DNA of 64,000 nt from contig NZ_JAICCF010000001.1 of assembly GCF_019492185.1 (NCBI RefSeq), forward strand, positions 558,001 through 622,000, written 5' to 3'. Of the stretch, positions 35,327-45,362 are shown piece after piece (positions within the stretch are counted from its first letter, which is position 1; the number at the start of each line of letters is the position of its first letter). This stretch comes from Chitinophaga rhizophila (GTDB lineage: Bacteria; Bacteroidota; Bacteroidia; Chitinophagales; Chitinophagaceae). Both the position numbers and the translations under genes were made by a program. The notes beneath the pieces were generated by a model that was not told the DNA's origin, did not search any database, and was given only the letters and a program-made list of their open reading frames with translations.

Positions 35327-36335
35327 ATATTGGCAACTTTACAGTAAACATCGTTGAACTTTTCTCAATTACTAAATTTCCGGAAAATAGTAGCTGATAG
35401 CGGTTTAGCAAATTACTTAGTCCGACCCCAGTTGAATAATACTGCGATTTCGTTGGGTTAAGATGATTGCTTACGATAATGAACGACGAGTCATTATAAA
35501 TCTGTATTCTTAAAGGCTTGACAACAGATGCTACATTGTGCTTAATAGCATTTTCCAGCAAAAGCTGAAATGTTAAAGGCGGTATCAGGGTCTGCATCAA
35601 TTTCCTGTCAAGATCAATGTCTATTTCAATTGCACTTCCTAGTCGTGTTTTAATAATATAGAGGTAGGACTTGATAAAATTCAATTCGTTCTCTATGAAA
35701 ACAACATGCAGCTTGTTATGAACCAGCATGTATCTGTAAACACTCGCAAGATCAGCAACGTAATCTTTTACCTGCTTTTCCCGTGTTATTGAGATTAAAG
35801 TATTTAGCGTGTTAAACAAAAAGTGAGGACTCATCTGCTCTTTCAAATTGGATAAATCGGCTTCCAACTGTGCCTGCTTCAGCTTCTCCAATTCAAAAAT
35901 ACGATTTTGCCTCTCCCTTAATAATTGCAGATAAAACACAATAAGAAATTGTACCGAACTGATTAATAAGCACCTTAAGATGATGAGATACCAGTTTAGA
36001 TCCTCTATAGCAATGGATAATGAGGAGTTTGTGGATACTCTGCTAAAAACAAGATCGAATAAGATAGAAGCTAGAAAAATAGCTATAGCAACAAATATGA
36101 TACTGAACAAATATGCCAGATATCGTTCTCTGTTATAAAGCAAGGCATATTTCCGATTCAACCAAAGATGTAAAAAAAACGCAAGAAATCCTGCTGTGAA
36201 AGTGTATCTGATAGTACGTACCGCTAAATACAGACCGCCTGAATGGACATCACTTCCCGTCAATTTAATAGGTACTGCTGCCAGACCAATTCCGAGTGAT
36301 ATCATAAAGCCTAGTATCCGGTATTGTTTCCACAT
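35301..36335 (-). CDS. LytS-type sensor histidine kinase
   Basis: A 344-residue kinase with about four N-terminal membrane helices (residues 5-145). The His_kinase phosphoacceptor motif is MSPHFLFNTLN with H171. The ATP-binding part has the N-box LLLENAIKHNV and a G-box-like STGVGLSNLLNRYQ. It shares a 26-base overlap with its regulator. The signal is unknown. Confidence 0.93.
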   Translation of the reverse strand: MWKQYRILGFMISLGIGLAAVPIKLTGSDVHSGGLYLAVRTIRYTFTAGFLAFFLHLWLNRKYALLYNRERYLAYLFSIIFVAIAIFLASILFDLVFSRVSTNSSLSIAIEDLNWYLIILRCLLISSVQFLIVFYLQLLRERQNRIFELEKLKQAQLEADLSNLKEQMSPHFLFNTLNTLISITREKQVKDYVADLASVYRYMLVHNKLHVVFIENELNFIKSYLYIIKTRLGSAIEIDIDLDRKLMQTLIPPLTFQLLLENAIKHNVASVVKPLRIQIYNDSSFIIVSNHLNPTKSQYYSTGVGLSNLLNRYQLLFSGNLVIEKSSTMFTVKLPIYEDFNYRE

Positions 36336-36560
36336 AAAAAGTCAGCGAATTGCAATTTGTTTAAAACGCGTCATCTATCAAATTTGTACTATCCCATTAT
36401 GACCGCTTTAAAGCCACTTACCCCTATGCGGATCCAAAAAAATTATGCTGTACTTCACTAAGTAGCTGGTGATTCTGGTAATATGTTTTAGACAAACAGT
36501 TGATACTATCCAAATTTTCATCAAAAAAAAGGCGCGAAAGTTGACCCGGTTAGCCTGCTC

Positions 36561-36591
36561 ATAAAAAAGCCTTCAGACGTATCTGAAGGCT
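36561..36591 (-). terminator. Rho-independent terminator after the epimerase gene
   Basis: AGCCTTCAGA (36568-36577) pairs with TCTGAAGGCT (36582-36591). On the minus strand the stem is followed by a run of T residues. Confidence 0.85.
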
Positions 36592-36702
36592 TCTTTATCA
36601 GTAGATCACTGCACAACGATCCGCTCTGTTTAAACCACCCATTAAAATGGCTGATAGCCAACATGACGGACTTTCCAATCAAATTCGGGAAGTTTGTTTG
36701 TG

Positions 36703-37563
36703 TTACAGCAGATCCAGGTCACGAGCGGTATAGTAGCTTGATACCAGCGGCCGGAAACCTGTTCTGCTTCGGAGCTTCGAAATATCCTGAACCCCCTGGA
36801 ACGGATCCTTGAGAGGTCCTTCTCCTTCATCGAATGTTTCGGCTGCCTTTCCGAAAGAGTCCGCCAATTCATACAAAGTGATCGGCGCATCGTCGCCAAC
36901 GTTAAAGATCTCTCCATCCAATCCTTCGGTATTGAGCAACAGCATCACCGCCTGAGCAACATCCAGGTGATGTACCATATGCATGCGCGATCCTGAGTGC
37001 GCCTTCATTTTTTTCAGCAGCGGAATGATCTCTTCAATATGCGGGTCCTTGTCGCCATAGACAAATCCCAAACGCAGGATACGCACGTCAAAGCCCTGGT
37101 TTTGTTGCAAAGCGATCAGTTCCTGTTCCGCCGCGATCTTGCTGGAAGAGTAAGCCCTGGGATCATTAATATCGACTTTCTCATCTTCCCTGGCCGGGCG
37201 ACCATAACCTGTACCGTAAACGTTAGAAGTGCTGGTGAAAACAAACCGCTTAACACCGGCTTCCAGGGCTGCCTGCGCTAATGCAATGCTGCCTTCACGG
37301 TTGGTCTTGATGATACCTTCGTTATCAGTGAAGGTACGGAATAGCGCAGCCAGGTGAATCACTGCGTCCATACCGTCAACTGCTGGCGGTAAAGTAGCTG
37401 GTACATACAGATCCCCGGTAACAGCTTTTGCGCCTATTTTTACCAGGGGGCTTGCTTTGTCTGCATCTCTAACCAGAACAGATACGTCATACCCTTTCGC
37501 TAACAAACGTGGCACCAACCGGCTACCTACCTTCCCTGTTGCCCCTGTTACTAAAATTTTCAT
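36703..37563 (-). CDS. NAD(P)-dependent epimerase/dehydratase
   Basis: A 286-residue extended short-chain dehydrogenase from ATG 37563. The Rossmann motif is [16 protein letters not shown]. The catalytic region shows [11 protein letters not shown] and the Tyr-x-x-x-Lys pair in [13 protein letters not shown]. The C-terminal half matches the substrate domain ([31 protein letters not shown]). Substrate is unknown. It is convergent with no neighbour and ends at an intrinsic terminator. An AraC-family regulator lies immediately upstream in the same direction. Confidence 0.9.
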   Translation of the reverse strand: MKILVTGATGKVGSRLVPRLLAKGYDVSVLVRDADKASPLVKIGAKAVTGDLYVPATLPPAVDGMDAVIHLAALFRTFTDNEGIIKTNREGSIALAQAALEAGVKRFVFTSTSNVYGTGYGRPAREDEKVDINDPRAYSSSKIAAEQELIALQQNQGFDVRILRLGFVYGDKDPHIEEIIPLLKKMKAHSGSRMHMVHHLDVAQAVMLLLNTEGLDGEIFNVGDDAPITLYELADSFGKAAETFDEGEGPLKDPFQGVQDISKLRSRTGFRPLVSSYYTARDLDLL

Positions 37564-37643
37564 AGTTAATGATTTAATGTTGGGCAAAGTTCTGCCGAAA
37601 ACGCAAGGACAGCCAATCACTATCAAACCAATTATTATGATTT

Positions 37644-38510
37644 TCAAACCTTCCGGAAGACATTTGGGGTGATGCCGGTAAGCCGCTTGAAGTAGTTGTT
37701 GAAATAAGCCGGATATTCAAAACCGAGTGCATAGGCGATCTCAGCTACACTCCAGTCACTATGCTGCAATAACGCTTTGGCTTCGGCAATAATCCGTGCG
37801 GCAATATGCGCAGAGGTTGGTTTACCGGTCACCTCCTTAACAGCACGATTCAGGTAGTTCACATGTATGGAAAGCTGACCGGCATAATCCTGGGCGGTCC
37901 GCAACCCGAGCGGTTCGCTGCTGCGCTCAATGGGAAACTGCCTTTCAAGCAGGTCTATAAACAAATGAACAATACGATGAATGCCGTTTCTTACAGGTAC
38001 TACATGCTGCGCTGGTTGTATACGTATCGCTTCATGTATGATGAGTGTGATGCAACTTTTGATCAATTCACCTTTATGAAGATAATCTCCGTTGTACACA
38101 GCCAGTATCTTCTCAAACAAGCCGGTCATAAAGTCCGATTGTTCAGTATTGAGAGGTATGACAGGGTTATCTCCTACACGGAAAAGCGGGGAATACTGTA
38201 ATTCCCGGCCGCTGATAAAGGTTTCTGTGAAGATACAGGAGTAACCGCTGGTACGGTTTAAGCGGCGGACAAAAGAATGCGGGCCTCTTGGGTTGATAAA
38301 AATCAGCACTGGACCTTTAATATCCAATAGCTGGCCGCCGTAATGGATGGTCATGTCGCCATTTACCAGGCCCATTTTATAGAAGTCGCGCCGGCCTGCC
38401 TTGACAGGCGGCACCTCCGTTGATGCAGGAAGTGCATAAACCTTAAAGCCGTTTAATCGCAAGTCTGTCAAATCCAATCCGGGAATATCCGTAGTTTCTT
38501 GGAATGTCAT
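37644..38510 (-). CDS. AraC-family transcriptional regulator
   Basis: A 288-residue regulator. The N-terminal cupin-like sensor domain is followed by two helix-turn-helix units in residues about 185-288 ([19 protein letters not shown], then [21 protein letters not shown]). It ends 80 bases before the start of the NAD-dependent epimerase gene and probably controls it. Confidence 0.9.
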   Translation of the reverse strand: MTFQETTDIPGLDLTDLRLNGFKVYALPASTEVPPVKAGRRDFYKMGLVNGDMTIHYGGQLLDIKGPVLIFINPRGPHSFVRRLNRTSGYSCIFTETFISGRELQYSPLFRVGDNPVIPLNTEQSDFMTGLFEKILAVYNGDYLHKGELIKSCITLIIHEAIRIQPAQHVVPVRNGIHRIVHLFIDLLERQFPIERSSEPLGLRTAQDYAGQLSIHVNYLNRAVKEVTGKPTSAHIAARIIAEAKALLQHSDWSVAEIAYALGFEYPAYFNNYFKRLTGITPNVFRKV

Positions 38511-38727
38511 GCTACAAAACTAATAAAAATCAAACTTTAGCCATAACCCGGATATCATCAGGCAGCCCCCCGAACAAGAGGCTATTTTTAACACTGTAAG
38601 TTTACTAACTTCACATCATGCTACAATGTATACCAAAACCGCGCTGCTGAACGCTCATTATTGCAACAGCTATAGCTCATCTGCCCAAAACTACTCGCAT
38701 CATTCCAGGAACTGATTATTATTGCTT

Positions 38728-38982
38728 ATGCATCATAACAGCGTCATATCTAAACAAATAATTGCTACTGTTACCCAGAGAGGCCCTGACAAAAGCACAT
38801 GCCCTTCTGAGATAGCCAGAATGCTCTTCCCTGACAATTGGCGAAATTATATGCAGCAGGTTAGAGATGTAGCAATTGAATTACAAAAGAAGGGATTGGT
38901 CATTATCACCCAAAAAGGGGCACCGGTTGATATCAATGATTTTAAAGGTCCAATCAGAATAAAACTTTCTTCATATAACTAA
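38728..38982 (+). CDS. DUF3253-family protein
   Basis: An 84-residue protein from ATG 38728. Residues 5-80 match DUF3253, a small winged-helix-like family (CPSEIARMLFPDNWRNYMQQVRDV, then LQKKGLVIITQKG). Its function is unknown; the fold suggests DNA binding. It stands alone. Confidence 0.85.
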   Translation: MHHNSVISKQIIATVTQRGPDKSTCPSEIARMLFPDNWRNYMQQVRDVAIELQKKGLVIITQKGAPVDINDFKGPIRIKLSSYN

Positions 38983-39085
38983 CTTATTGGAGTGTTTGAA
39001 AAAGATGGAGAACTTTTTTACAGCTTCATCTTTTTTCAATTAACAAGTTATATATTTATACATATAATCCTATCATTCTAACACT

Positions 39086-40579
39086 ATGACCCCTATGTCC
39101 AAAGAAAATTCCCTTTCAAAAAAAACTGACATGGCTCCTTCAGCCGCAACCTATTATTCCAGCCATTCAGGAATATCTCGTCCTGCTGTAAAGCCCTTTC
39201 AGCTAAAAAGCAGCTCAGGCACGAATGTTATTCAGGCAAAAGGGCGGATAGATCTGTCCAAAATTGAAGAAGGCAAAAGAGAAATGATCAGAAAGGAAAT
39301 AGAACAATTTAAGCAAGAAAAAAGAACCGGAAAAAAGGGCTTGACTATCAATTGGGCGACAAGTGATAGTAAAGATGATACACACGGTAAAGAGGATGAT
39401 ATAACTTATAATAATCAAATTGAGGAGATCCGCAAAAAATACGAACAGCAGATCAGACATCTCGCTGAAACCCAGCTACCTGATGTGAAAGACGCTTACA
39501 TATCAGGAGATCAATATTATGGGGATCAGCAGGGAACTGATAATCACTACATACGCTCAGATAATAAAAAAGAATATGTAAGAGATAAGCGGGGCACATT
39601 TATTCCCCGTTATGTAAGAAGAGAGTTAAATAGGAATGATACCGGCCCTGTCTCCAGCGGACAAAACTTAAATCCTACAGGCATTTCAACTTATAAAGAT
39701 CTGTTAGACAAACGCAAAGTATCAGATATTACCGGCGTTAATCCGAATGATACAATCTCTGCTGATCACAGAGAGTTTTTACAACAAAGTACCGGCGGAG
39801 GAAATAACCAGTTTGCATTTAGTCATACGTCTACTAAGCGGCCTATTTTAAGTAATGATCACCTGAGCTTCGGAACCTATCCTAACGGAGCAATTCTGAC
39901 GGATCTGAAAATGATCCCCAGGGATGAAATAGCTGCACAATGGGGAACCGATGAGCAATACGGACATAAAGTAAAGTTAAAAGAAGATGCGCACGTCCCG
40001 CTCGGGAATGAAGACCAATTCAAGCAGCGTGACCAGGTTGTGATAATGAGTGGGTATAGAAACAAGGAAATAATAACAAACAGCATTCCTCATACTTCAA
40101 TTGTAAGAAATCCTTCACACAAAGGTTGGGGAGGCCCTGACGTAAAAGAAAATATACAGCAGGATGATGAATATAAAGGTAATTACGATGCCTTAACAAC
40201 AAAAGAGCAGGAATTAACCAATTATAAAACCTTATTAGAACAGAATAAAAAGGATACAGAAGCTAAAGAAAGAGAAATTAACGCATTGACTAATAAAATC
40301 AACGGCATAGATTACGCATTAACCAAAAATACCAATATACCTGAAAAAAGAGCAAAAGAGCTAAATGAAAATAAGTTGAAACTTGAAGCGAATAAACAAA
40401 CGGTTTCTGATGAAATCGAAGGTTTAAAGAAAGCAGAAGAAGGCATCAAAAACAACATCCAAACTGCTGAGTCGGATATAAATAGATACAAAATACTACT
40501 CAGAAATGCGGCTTATGATTCAGGAGAATCTACCCGTGGCACATTAATGGAAGAGGAAAGAATCGCTTTAAAAAAGTAG
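39086..40579 (+). CDS. Hypothetical protein with coiled coil, possible exported effector
   Basis: A 497-residue protein with no signal peptide and no domain I can name. The N-terminus is Ser/Thr-rich and carries VKPFQLKSSSGTNVIQAKG, a short QLK..VIQAKG pattern of the kind found in some proteins loaded into extracellular contractile injection systems or secreted as toxins. The middle is charged and Gly/Asn-rich. Residues about 385-480 are a strong coiled coil with KEREINALTNKI-type heptads. No injection-system genes are visible in the window, so this reading is tentative. It could equally be a cytoplasmic structural protein. Confidence 0.45.
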   Translation: MTPMSKENSLSKKTDMAPSAATYYSSHSGISRPAVKPFQLKSSSGTNVIQAKGRIDLSKIEEGKREMIRKEIEQFKQEKRTGKKGLTINWATSDSKDDTHGKEDDITYNNQIEEIRKKYEQQIRHLAETQLPDVKDAYISGDQYYGDQQGTDNHYIRSDNKKEYVRDKRGTFIPRYVRRELNRNDTGPVSSGQNLNPTGISTYKDLLDKRKVSDITGVNPNDTISADHREFLQQSTGGGNNQFAFSHTSTKRPILSNDHLSFGTYPNGAILTDLKMIPRDEIAAQWGTDEQYGHKVKLKEDAHVPLGNEDQFKQRDQVVIMSGYRNKEIITNSIPHTSIVRNPSHKGWGGPDVKENIQQDDEYKGNYDALTTKEQELTNYKTLLEQNKKDTEAKEREINALTNKINGIDYALTKNTNIPEKRAKELNENKLKLEANKQTVSDEIEGLKKAEEGIKNNIQTAESDINRYKILLRNAAYDSGESTRGTLMEEERIALKK

Positions 40580-40594
40580 CTAAATCAGCATGCC

Positions 40595-41017
40595 TCACCT
40601 TGTCTCGCCTCGCGCAAACATCTCCCGGTAACCCTGGCATACTGATTTTGAAACTTCGCCGATCTTAGGGGCCTGTGTGATAACAGTCTCCAGGTAACTG
40701 CGATGGGTATCACCCCATTGATTCATAGCATCAATTATAGGCATCAGCGACCAGCCGATCTCCGTAAGGGAATATTCCACCTTCGGCGGTACCTCAGAAT
40801 ATATCTTCTTCTCAATCATTCCGTGCTCCTCCAATTCTTTAAGCTGTACATTTAACACTCTACGGGTTGCTCCAGGCAATAAGCGTAACATCTCACTTGG
40901 ACGTTTTATATCCATTGAAATAGCATTCAACAACGCCGGCTTCCATTTGCCATTCAGCACCTCCCTCGTCAGGTGCAAACCGCAGTCGATAGCAAGCGGA
41001 GTCTTTCTCTCATACAT
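40595..41017 (-). CDS. HxlR-family transcriptional regulator
   Basis: A 140-residue winged helix of the HxlR type: CGLHLTREVLNGKWKPALLN, then RPSEMLRLLPGATRRVLNVQ and the wing KIYSEVPPKVEYSLTEIG. HxlR-type proteins often sense small electrophiles or redox signals through cysteine. Here the conserved N-terminal cysteine is the C in IDCGLHLT. It is divergent from the Old Yellow Enzyme gene with a perfect palindrome between them. Confidence 0.92.
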   Translation of the reverse strand: MYERKTPLAIDCGLHLTREVLNGKWKPALLNAISMDIKRPSEMLRLLPGATRRVLNVQLKELEEHGMIEKKIYSEVPPKVEYSLTEIGWSLMPIIDAMNQWGDTHRSYLETVITQAPKIGEVSKSVCQGYREMFARGETR

Positions 41018-41060
41018 AGTTCTTCACTTTACTCAAAAATACGTAATGTATATCTATTCA

Positions 41061-41086
41061 GCATAGGGATAAATTTATCCCTATGC
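41061..41086. promoter_or_regulatory. Perfect 26-bp palindrome, probable HxlR operator
   Basis: The half-site GCATAGGGATAAA is followed directly by its exact reverse complement, centred 56 bases before the HxlR start and 72 before the divergent oxidoreductase start. Such a centrally placed palindrome fits a dimeric regulator controlling both genes. Confidence 0.85.
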
Positions 41087-41145
41087 CTTTAGTTTTTCCC
41101 ATATTGTATCCATAGCATACATGCCCGAGGTTTGCAGAAAAAAAG

Positions 41146-42288
41146 ATGAAAAATACCGCACAACCTCTGTTAGAAGAATATCAGCTTGGCAGTTTAACAT
41201 TGAAGAACCGTGTAGTGATGGCATCACTGACACGCGGACGTGCCACTAACCCAGGACTCGTACCCTCGCCACTGATGGCCCAATATTATGCGCAACGCGC
41301 TTCTGCAGGCCTGATATTAAGTGAAGGCACATGGATGAGTCCGAAGGCCATCGGCTTTATTAATGTGCCGGGCATCTACACCCAACAACAAATAGAAGGA
41401 TGGAAACTGGTAACGAAAGCTGTTCACGATAAAGGTGGTCTGATCTTCTCCCAGTTAGGGCATATCGGCGCTGCATCACACCCCGATTTCCTGGGAGGTG
41501 AACTTCCCGCCGGACCTTCAGCCATCAACCCACAAACCCGCTCTTTTACGCCGGAAGGCTTCAAAGATACACTTACACCACGCGAGCTTACCATCCCTGA
41601 GATCAAACAAACTGTACAGGACTATAAACAGGCTGCTCAAAATGCCAAAGAAGCAGGCTTTGATGGCATTGAGATACATGCCATAGTAGGCATGCTAATT
41701 CCTCAGTTTCTGAGTCTGGCAACCAATCACCGTACCGATGAATATGGAGGCCGCATTGAAAACCGTGCACGCATTGTATTTGAAATATTAGACGCGGTGA
41801 TTGAGGTTTGGGATAGCACGCGGGTAGCCATCAAGTTTTCGCCAGTCGCACTCAGTAACGTAGGCATCATTACTCCTGATCATGAGACGATTCCCATGTT
41901 CCAGTATATCCTTCAAAAACTAAATACCTATCACCTCGCTTACCTCCACATCGTAGGCCCTGCGGAAGATCTGACCGGTACACCGGTTGAGGCGCTGCAA
42001 GACAATTACTTCAGCCACTTCCGCCGCCACTATACGGGCAGACTGATGGCTAACCTGGGTTTTACCCAGGAAAGTGGTAATGAAATCCTTAAAAACGGGA
42101 CGGCAGACCTCGTATCGTTTGGCGCTCCATTCATTGCAAATCCAGACCTGGTGGAACGCTTCAGACATCATTTGCCCTTGTCAGCAGGTAACAGAGATAC
42201 CTATTATAGCGGAGGCGAAACCGGGTATACGGATTATCCGGAGGCCCCTCTACCCTCTCACAATACTCCCGGATCTGTTTTTCACTAA
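41146..42288 (+). CDS. Old Yellow Enzyme-type alkene reductase with altered substrate site
   Basis: A 380-residue FMN oxidoreductase of the NemA/OPR/OYE family. The family pattern is seen in LGSLTLKNRVVMASLTRGRA, LSEGTWMSP and LSLATNHRTDEYGGRIENRAR. The catalytic block, which usually reads H-G-A-N-G-Y-L, here reads HAIVGML: H178 is kept, but the paired asparagine is V181 and the proton-donor tyrosine is M183. Substrate choice, and perhaps reductive capacity, must therefore differ from classical members. It is divergent from an HxlR regulator and ends at a long hairpin. Confidence 0.9.
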   Translation: MKNTAQPLLEEYQLGSLTLKNRVVMASLTRGRATNPGLVPSPLMAQYYAQRASAGLILSEGTWMSPKAIGFINVPGIYTQQQIEGWKLVTKAVHDKGGLIFSQLGHIGAASHPDFLGGELPAGPSAINPQTRSFTPEGFKDTLTPRELTIPEIKQTVQDYKQAAQNAKEAGFDGIEIHAIVGMLIPQFLSLATNHRTDEYGGRIENRARIVFEILDAVIEVWDSTRVAIKFSPVALSNVGIITPDHETIPMFQYILQKLNTYHLAYLHIVGPAEDLTGTPVEALQDNYFSHFRRHYTGRLMANLGFTQESGNEILKNGTADLVSFGAPFIANPDLVERFRHHLPLSAGNRDTYYSGGETGYTDYPEAPLPSHNTPGSVFH

Positions 42289-42320
42289 TTCCCGCTTCAT
42301 TCTTTAATCCAAAACAGCTG

Positions 42321-42387
42321 CAATAGGTCATCAAAAGGTCACTTCAATATCCCCGGGATATTGAAGTGACCTTTTGATGACCTATTG
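42321..42387. terminator. Perfect 33-bp-arm palindrome between convergent genes
   Basis: Bases 42321-42353 are exactly complementary to 42355-42387 around a single central base. The hairpin lies 32 bases after the oxidoreductase stop and about 100 bases before the end of the convergent YeiH gene. It lacks T-runs and can act in both directions. Confidence 0.75.
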
Positions 42388-42488
42388 GTACCTGGATGGT
42401 ATAAAACACTAAGCGAAACCAAACCCTGACTTTTACTCAAGGCTATCCCTCACCAGGATAAAGAAGAAAATACCGAATTGACTGATTA

Positions 42489-43460
42489 TCAGGCAAAAGA
42501 TAACACCGCCCACAGTGCCAAAGCAGAGATCGCTACCCATAGTACCACACCCTGAATTAAGGGCTTTAGACCGACGCACTGCAACAGCTGCCGGTTTAAA
42601 CCACAGCCGATCAGGAATAATGTAACCGTCAGACCTGTTTTGGCAACACCCGTCAGATAGCCATTATACTGATGTATAAGTGGCACGTATGTATTGGCTA
42701 GCATGGCCAGCATGAACAGGCCGATAAACCAGGGAATACGAATGCGACTACCTTTATTTTTAAACAGAAATGCAGATAGGAAGGCCACCGGAATAATCCA
42801 CAGCGCCCGTGCTAGTTTGACAGTTGTAGCCACAGCTAACGCCTCTGCCCCATACCTGTCTGCCGCGCCTACAACCGAGCTGGTATCGTGTATTGCTATA
42901 GCGCTCCATAGGCCAAACTGCGCCTGAGATAAGTTGAGCACATGCCCTACAACAGGAAATAGCCATAGTGCAATAGCGTTCAAGGTGAAAATAGTACCCA
43001 GTGCCACAGAGATCTGTTTCTCCTCCGCCTTTATAACCGGAGAAACGGCTGCAATAGCGCTGCCTCCGCAGATGGCGGTTCCGGCAGCAATCAGATAAGA
43101 GATTTTCTTATCTATCTTCAGTAATTTTCCCATCACACCACCCAACACCAGCGTGCAGATAATAGAAACAACTGCGAAGCCGATCCCCTCCTTCCCTGCT
43201 TTAACGGCGCTGCTTACATTCATGCCAAAGCCTAACCCTACTATAGAAACCTGTAGGAGAATATGCGTCGCTTTATGATTAAGATGCAGATATGGATGCC
43301 CTACGAACTGCGCTATCACCATACCCATTATTAAAGCTATTGGCGGAGTGATAACAGGTAACAAACAGCAGATGCCTGCCAGTATAAAAATGATTTCTCT
43401 TGTAGTAATTGTAAGGTCTAAAAATGTTGCCCCGATGGTGGGCTTAACTCCACTTTCCAT
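42489..43460 (-). CDS. YeiH-family inner-membrane protein (putative sulfate exporter)
   Basis: A 323-residue membrane protein from ATG 43460 with about ten helices. The family blocks VGLGFGMNVSSAVKAGKEG, GTAICGGSAIAAVSPVI and AIHDTSSVVGAADRYG are present. The YeiH/UPF0324 family is proposed to export sulfate or other organic acids, but the substrate has not been firmly shown. It is convergent with the OYE-type gene. Confidence 0.92.
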   Translation of the reverse strand: MESGVKPTIGATFLDLTITTREIIFILAGICCLLPVITPPIALIMGMVIAQFVGHPYLHLNHKATHILLQVSIVGLGFGMNVSSAVKAGKEGIGFAVVSIICTLVLGGVMGKLLKIDKKISYLIAAGTAICGGSAIAAVSPVIKAEEKQISVALGTIFTLNAIALWLFPVVGHVLNLSQAQFGLWSAIAIHDTSSVVGAADRYGAEALAVATTVKLARALWIIPVAFLSAFLFKNKGSRIRIPWFIGLFMLAMLANTYVPLIHQYNGYLTGVAKTGLTVTLFLIGCGLNRQLLQCVGLKPLIQGVVLWVAISALALWAVLSFA

Positions 43461-43683
43461 GATATAGCCTGATATTTTTGTGTCACAAAGATCAGCGCTG
43501 TCACTTTGGAAAGGAAATCGCCATTGGTTATACATCATAACCGGACGTTATGATCATCAAAATAAATAATTATTACCCAGGGCGGAATCATGTTATTGAA
43601 AATGAAGGCCAGGGAGGGCATGCAATGTGACATTAATTCAAGCCCGCTCCTCCACTATGCAGACAACCGGCAGCAATCAATTG

Positions 43684-45174
43684 CTACTCCTTCCAGGTAA
43701 ATTCGATAATACAGCCGCTACATGATATCTGCTGCGGATTCTCCTTCGACGGACCAGAGGTGATATTGGTACTATCCACAGAAAGAAATAGCCTGTCTCC
43801 TTTGGGTGCGATCTCAATAGCACGGTAACGTTCCTTTCCCTTAAAGTAATTAATGGTATCTCCTACTACCTTTTCTCCTTTCTCATCCAGCTTGAGCCGT
43901 ATTAGTTTTCCACCTTTCAAAGTTGGAACTAGTAAGGAATTACGCCATCCCGGAATAGTAGCATGTGTGTATACGGCGATGCTGCTCGGTGCTTCTGATG
44001 GCCATTCTGAATCTTCACCACCTGACCGGATTTTCTGGAACAATGCCTGTAAGAAGCTGGCAGCGTTTGGATAAAGTGTCGTCAACGGATCTCTGTAAGT
44101 CTCAGCGCCTATCCTGCGGGCATTTGCCTTTTCACTGGCAATGAATGGATAACTGGTATGCCATTCTCCCGGCAAGTTTGTTTTATCAGAAACGCCTGCT
44201 GCCAGACCGTCGTAATTACCATCAGCATAACCTATGACAAGCGGGTGTCCATAGTTTTTACCCCTCTCGATGAGATTAACCTCATCGTCTGAATACGGCC
44301 CATGTTCTGATGAATAGATTCGTCCAACGCCGTCAATTACTCCATAGGCAAGGCCCTGGGGATTACGATGACCGGTTGTCCATACCGCGCTTTGACGTTG
44401 TGCGGTATTAAAAGGATTGTTATTGGGAATCCAGCGGTTATAAGTACCGGGGTCTTCGTCTGGCAGGATATTGAACCGAAGCACTTTGCCTTCATAAGAT
44501 GTGATCTGCTGTACGCGGTTCAGGCGGCCGGCATTACTGAACTGGCCAGCTCCCATATCACCCACGGCGTAGAACAGATACTCTTTTCCGTCCACCGGGG
44601 CAATCAGCAACCGACCACCATTATGATCATTACTACCGGGAATTGTATCACATATGATGACAGGATGTTCAAGTTTCTGCTGGCTACTATTATAAGTATA
44701 CTGCACAATCCTGGTCTTGAACATACAACCACCGTCATTATCAGCACAACCCTTGCCTGGCTTGTCAGCACCCTCAAAGTGATGGATATATGCTACGTAT
44801 ACATAAGGTTTGCCTTTTAAGAGCTGAGGATGAAGCGCCATGCCCATTAAGCCATTGGGAGGCCAGGGTTTACCACCGGATTCTTCTCTTTTCATCCTGT
44901 CATAACGGGGATAGTTGCGCTGCTGACTAATATTCAGTAAGACAGTCTTTTTCCCATCAACAGGATTAATCCGACTCACCTCATAGCTGTTGCCTTCAGT
45001 GATCCACAGATAATCATCCGGACCGTAAATGATCGTCCACGGATTACTTAGTCCGCTGGCAATCACTCTCCGGGCAAACTTTTCTCTGGTTGGCTCCTGG
45101 ACAATCTGTGCTGTGGTTGATATATAGCAACTTACCAGGCATAAAGTAATCATTAGTTTAAGCGTCTTCATCAA
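43684..45174 (-). CDS. PQQ-dependent soluble sugar dehydrogenase-like protein
   Basis: A 496-residue secreted protein. A signal peptide (LKLMITLCLVSCYISTTAQ) is followed by a six-bladed propeller of the GDH/aldose-dehydrogenase type: GLSNPWTIIYGPDDYLWITE, SNDHNGGRLLIAPVDGKEYL, TTGHRNPQGLAYG, IYSSEHGPYSDDEVNLIERG. These carry the histidine and arginine ligands used for PQQ and Ca. PQQ binding is inferred. Two cysteines near the end (ISCSGC) are unusual. The gene stands between rhomboid and YeiH genes. Confidence 0.87.
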   Translation of the reverse strand: MMKTLKLMITLCLVSCYISTTAQIVQEPTREKFARRVIASGLSNPWTIIYGPDDYLWITEGNSYEVSRINPVDGKKTVLLNISQQRNYPRYDRMKREESGGKPWPPNGLMGMALHPQLLKGKPYVYVAYIHHFEGADKPGKGCADNDGGCMFKTRIVQYTYNSSQQKLEHPVIICDTIPGSNDHNGGRLLIAPVDGKEYLFYAVGDMGAGQFSNAGRLNRVQQITSYEGKVLRFNILPDEDPGTYNRWIPNNNPFNTAQRQSAVWTTGHRNPQGLAYGVIDGVGRIYSSEHGPYSDDEVNLIERGKNYGHPLVIGYADGNYDGLAAGVSDKTNLPGEWHTSYPFIASEKANARRIGAETYRDPLTTLYPNAASFLQALFQKIRSGGEDSEWPSEAPSSIAVYTHATIPGWRNSLLVPTLKGGKLIRLKLDEKGEKVVGDTINYFKGKERYRAIEIAPKGDRLFLSVDSTNITSGPSKENPQQISCSGCIIEFTWKE

Positions 45175-45362
45175 TATCCAGGTTTAACGTTTAACCAATA
45201 GCAGGCGATTTTTATGCCATTGGATAGGGATACGTCTATGAAACGCTGCTGATGACCGGCAGGGGCTATATGATCAGTATTAGAAAAAACGGCATTATGT
45301 GCTGTTGCAGCCTGGATAAAATGAATGAAACTGATTCCGTAACACTTCATATACAAAATCAG

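Noticed and set aside
45171..45356. 61-codon frame between rhomboid and sugar dehydrogenase
   Set aside because: No recognisable family and no signal or membrane part. Only its position, ending next to the following start, speaks for it.
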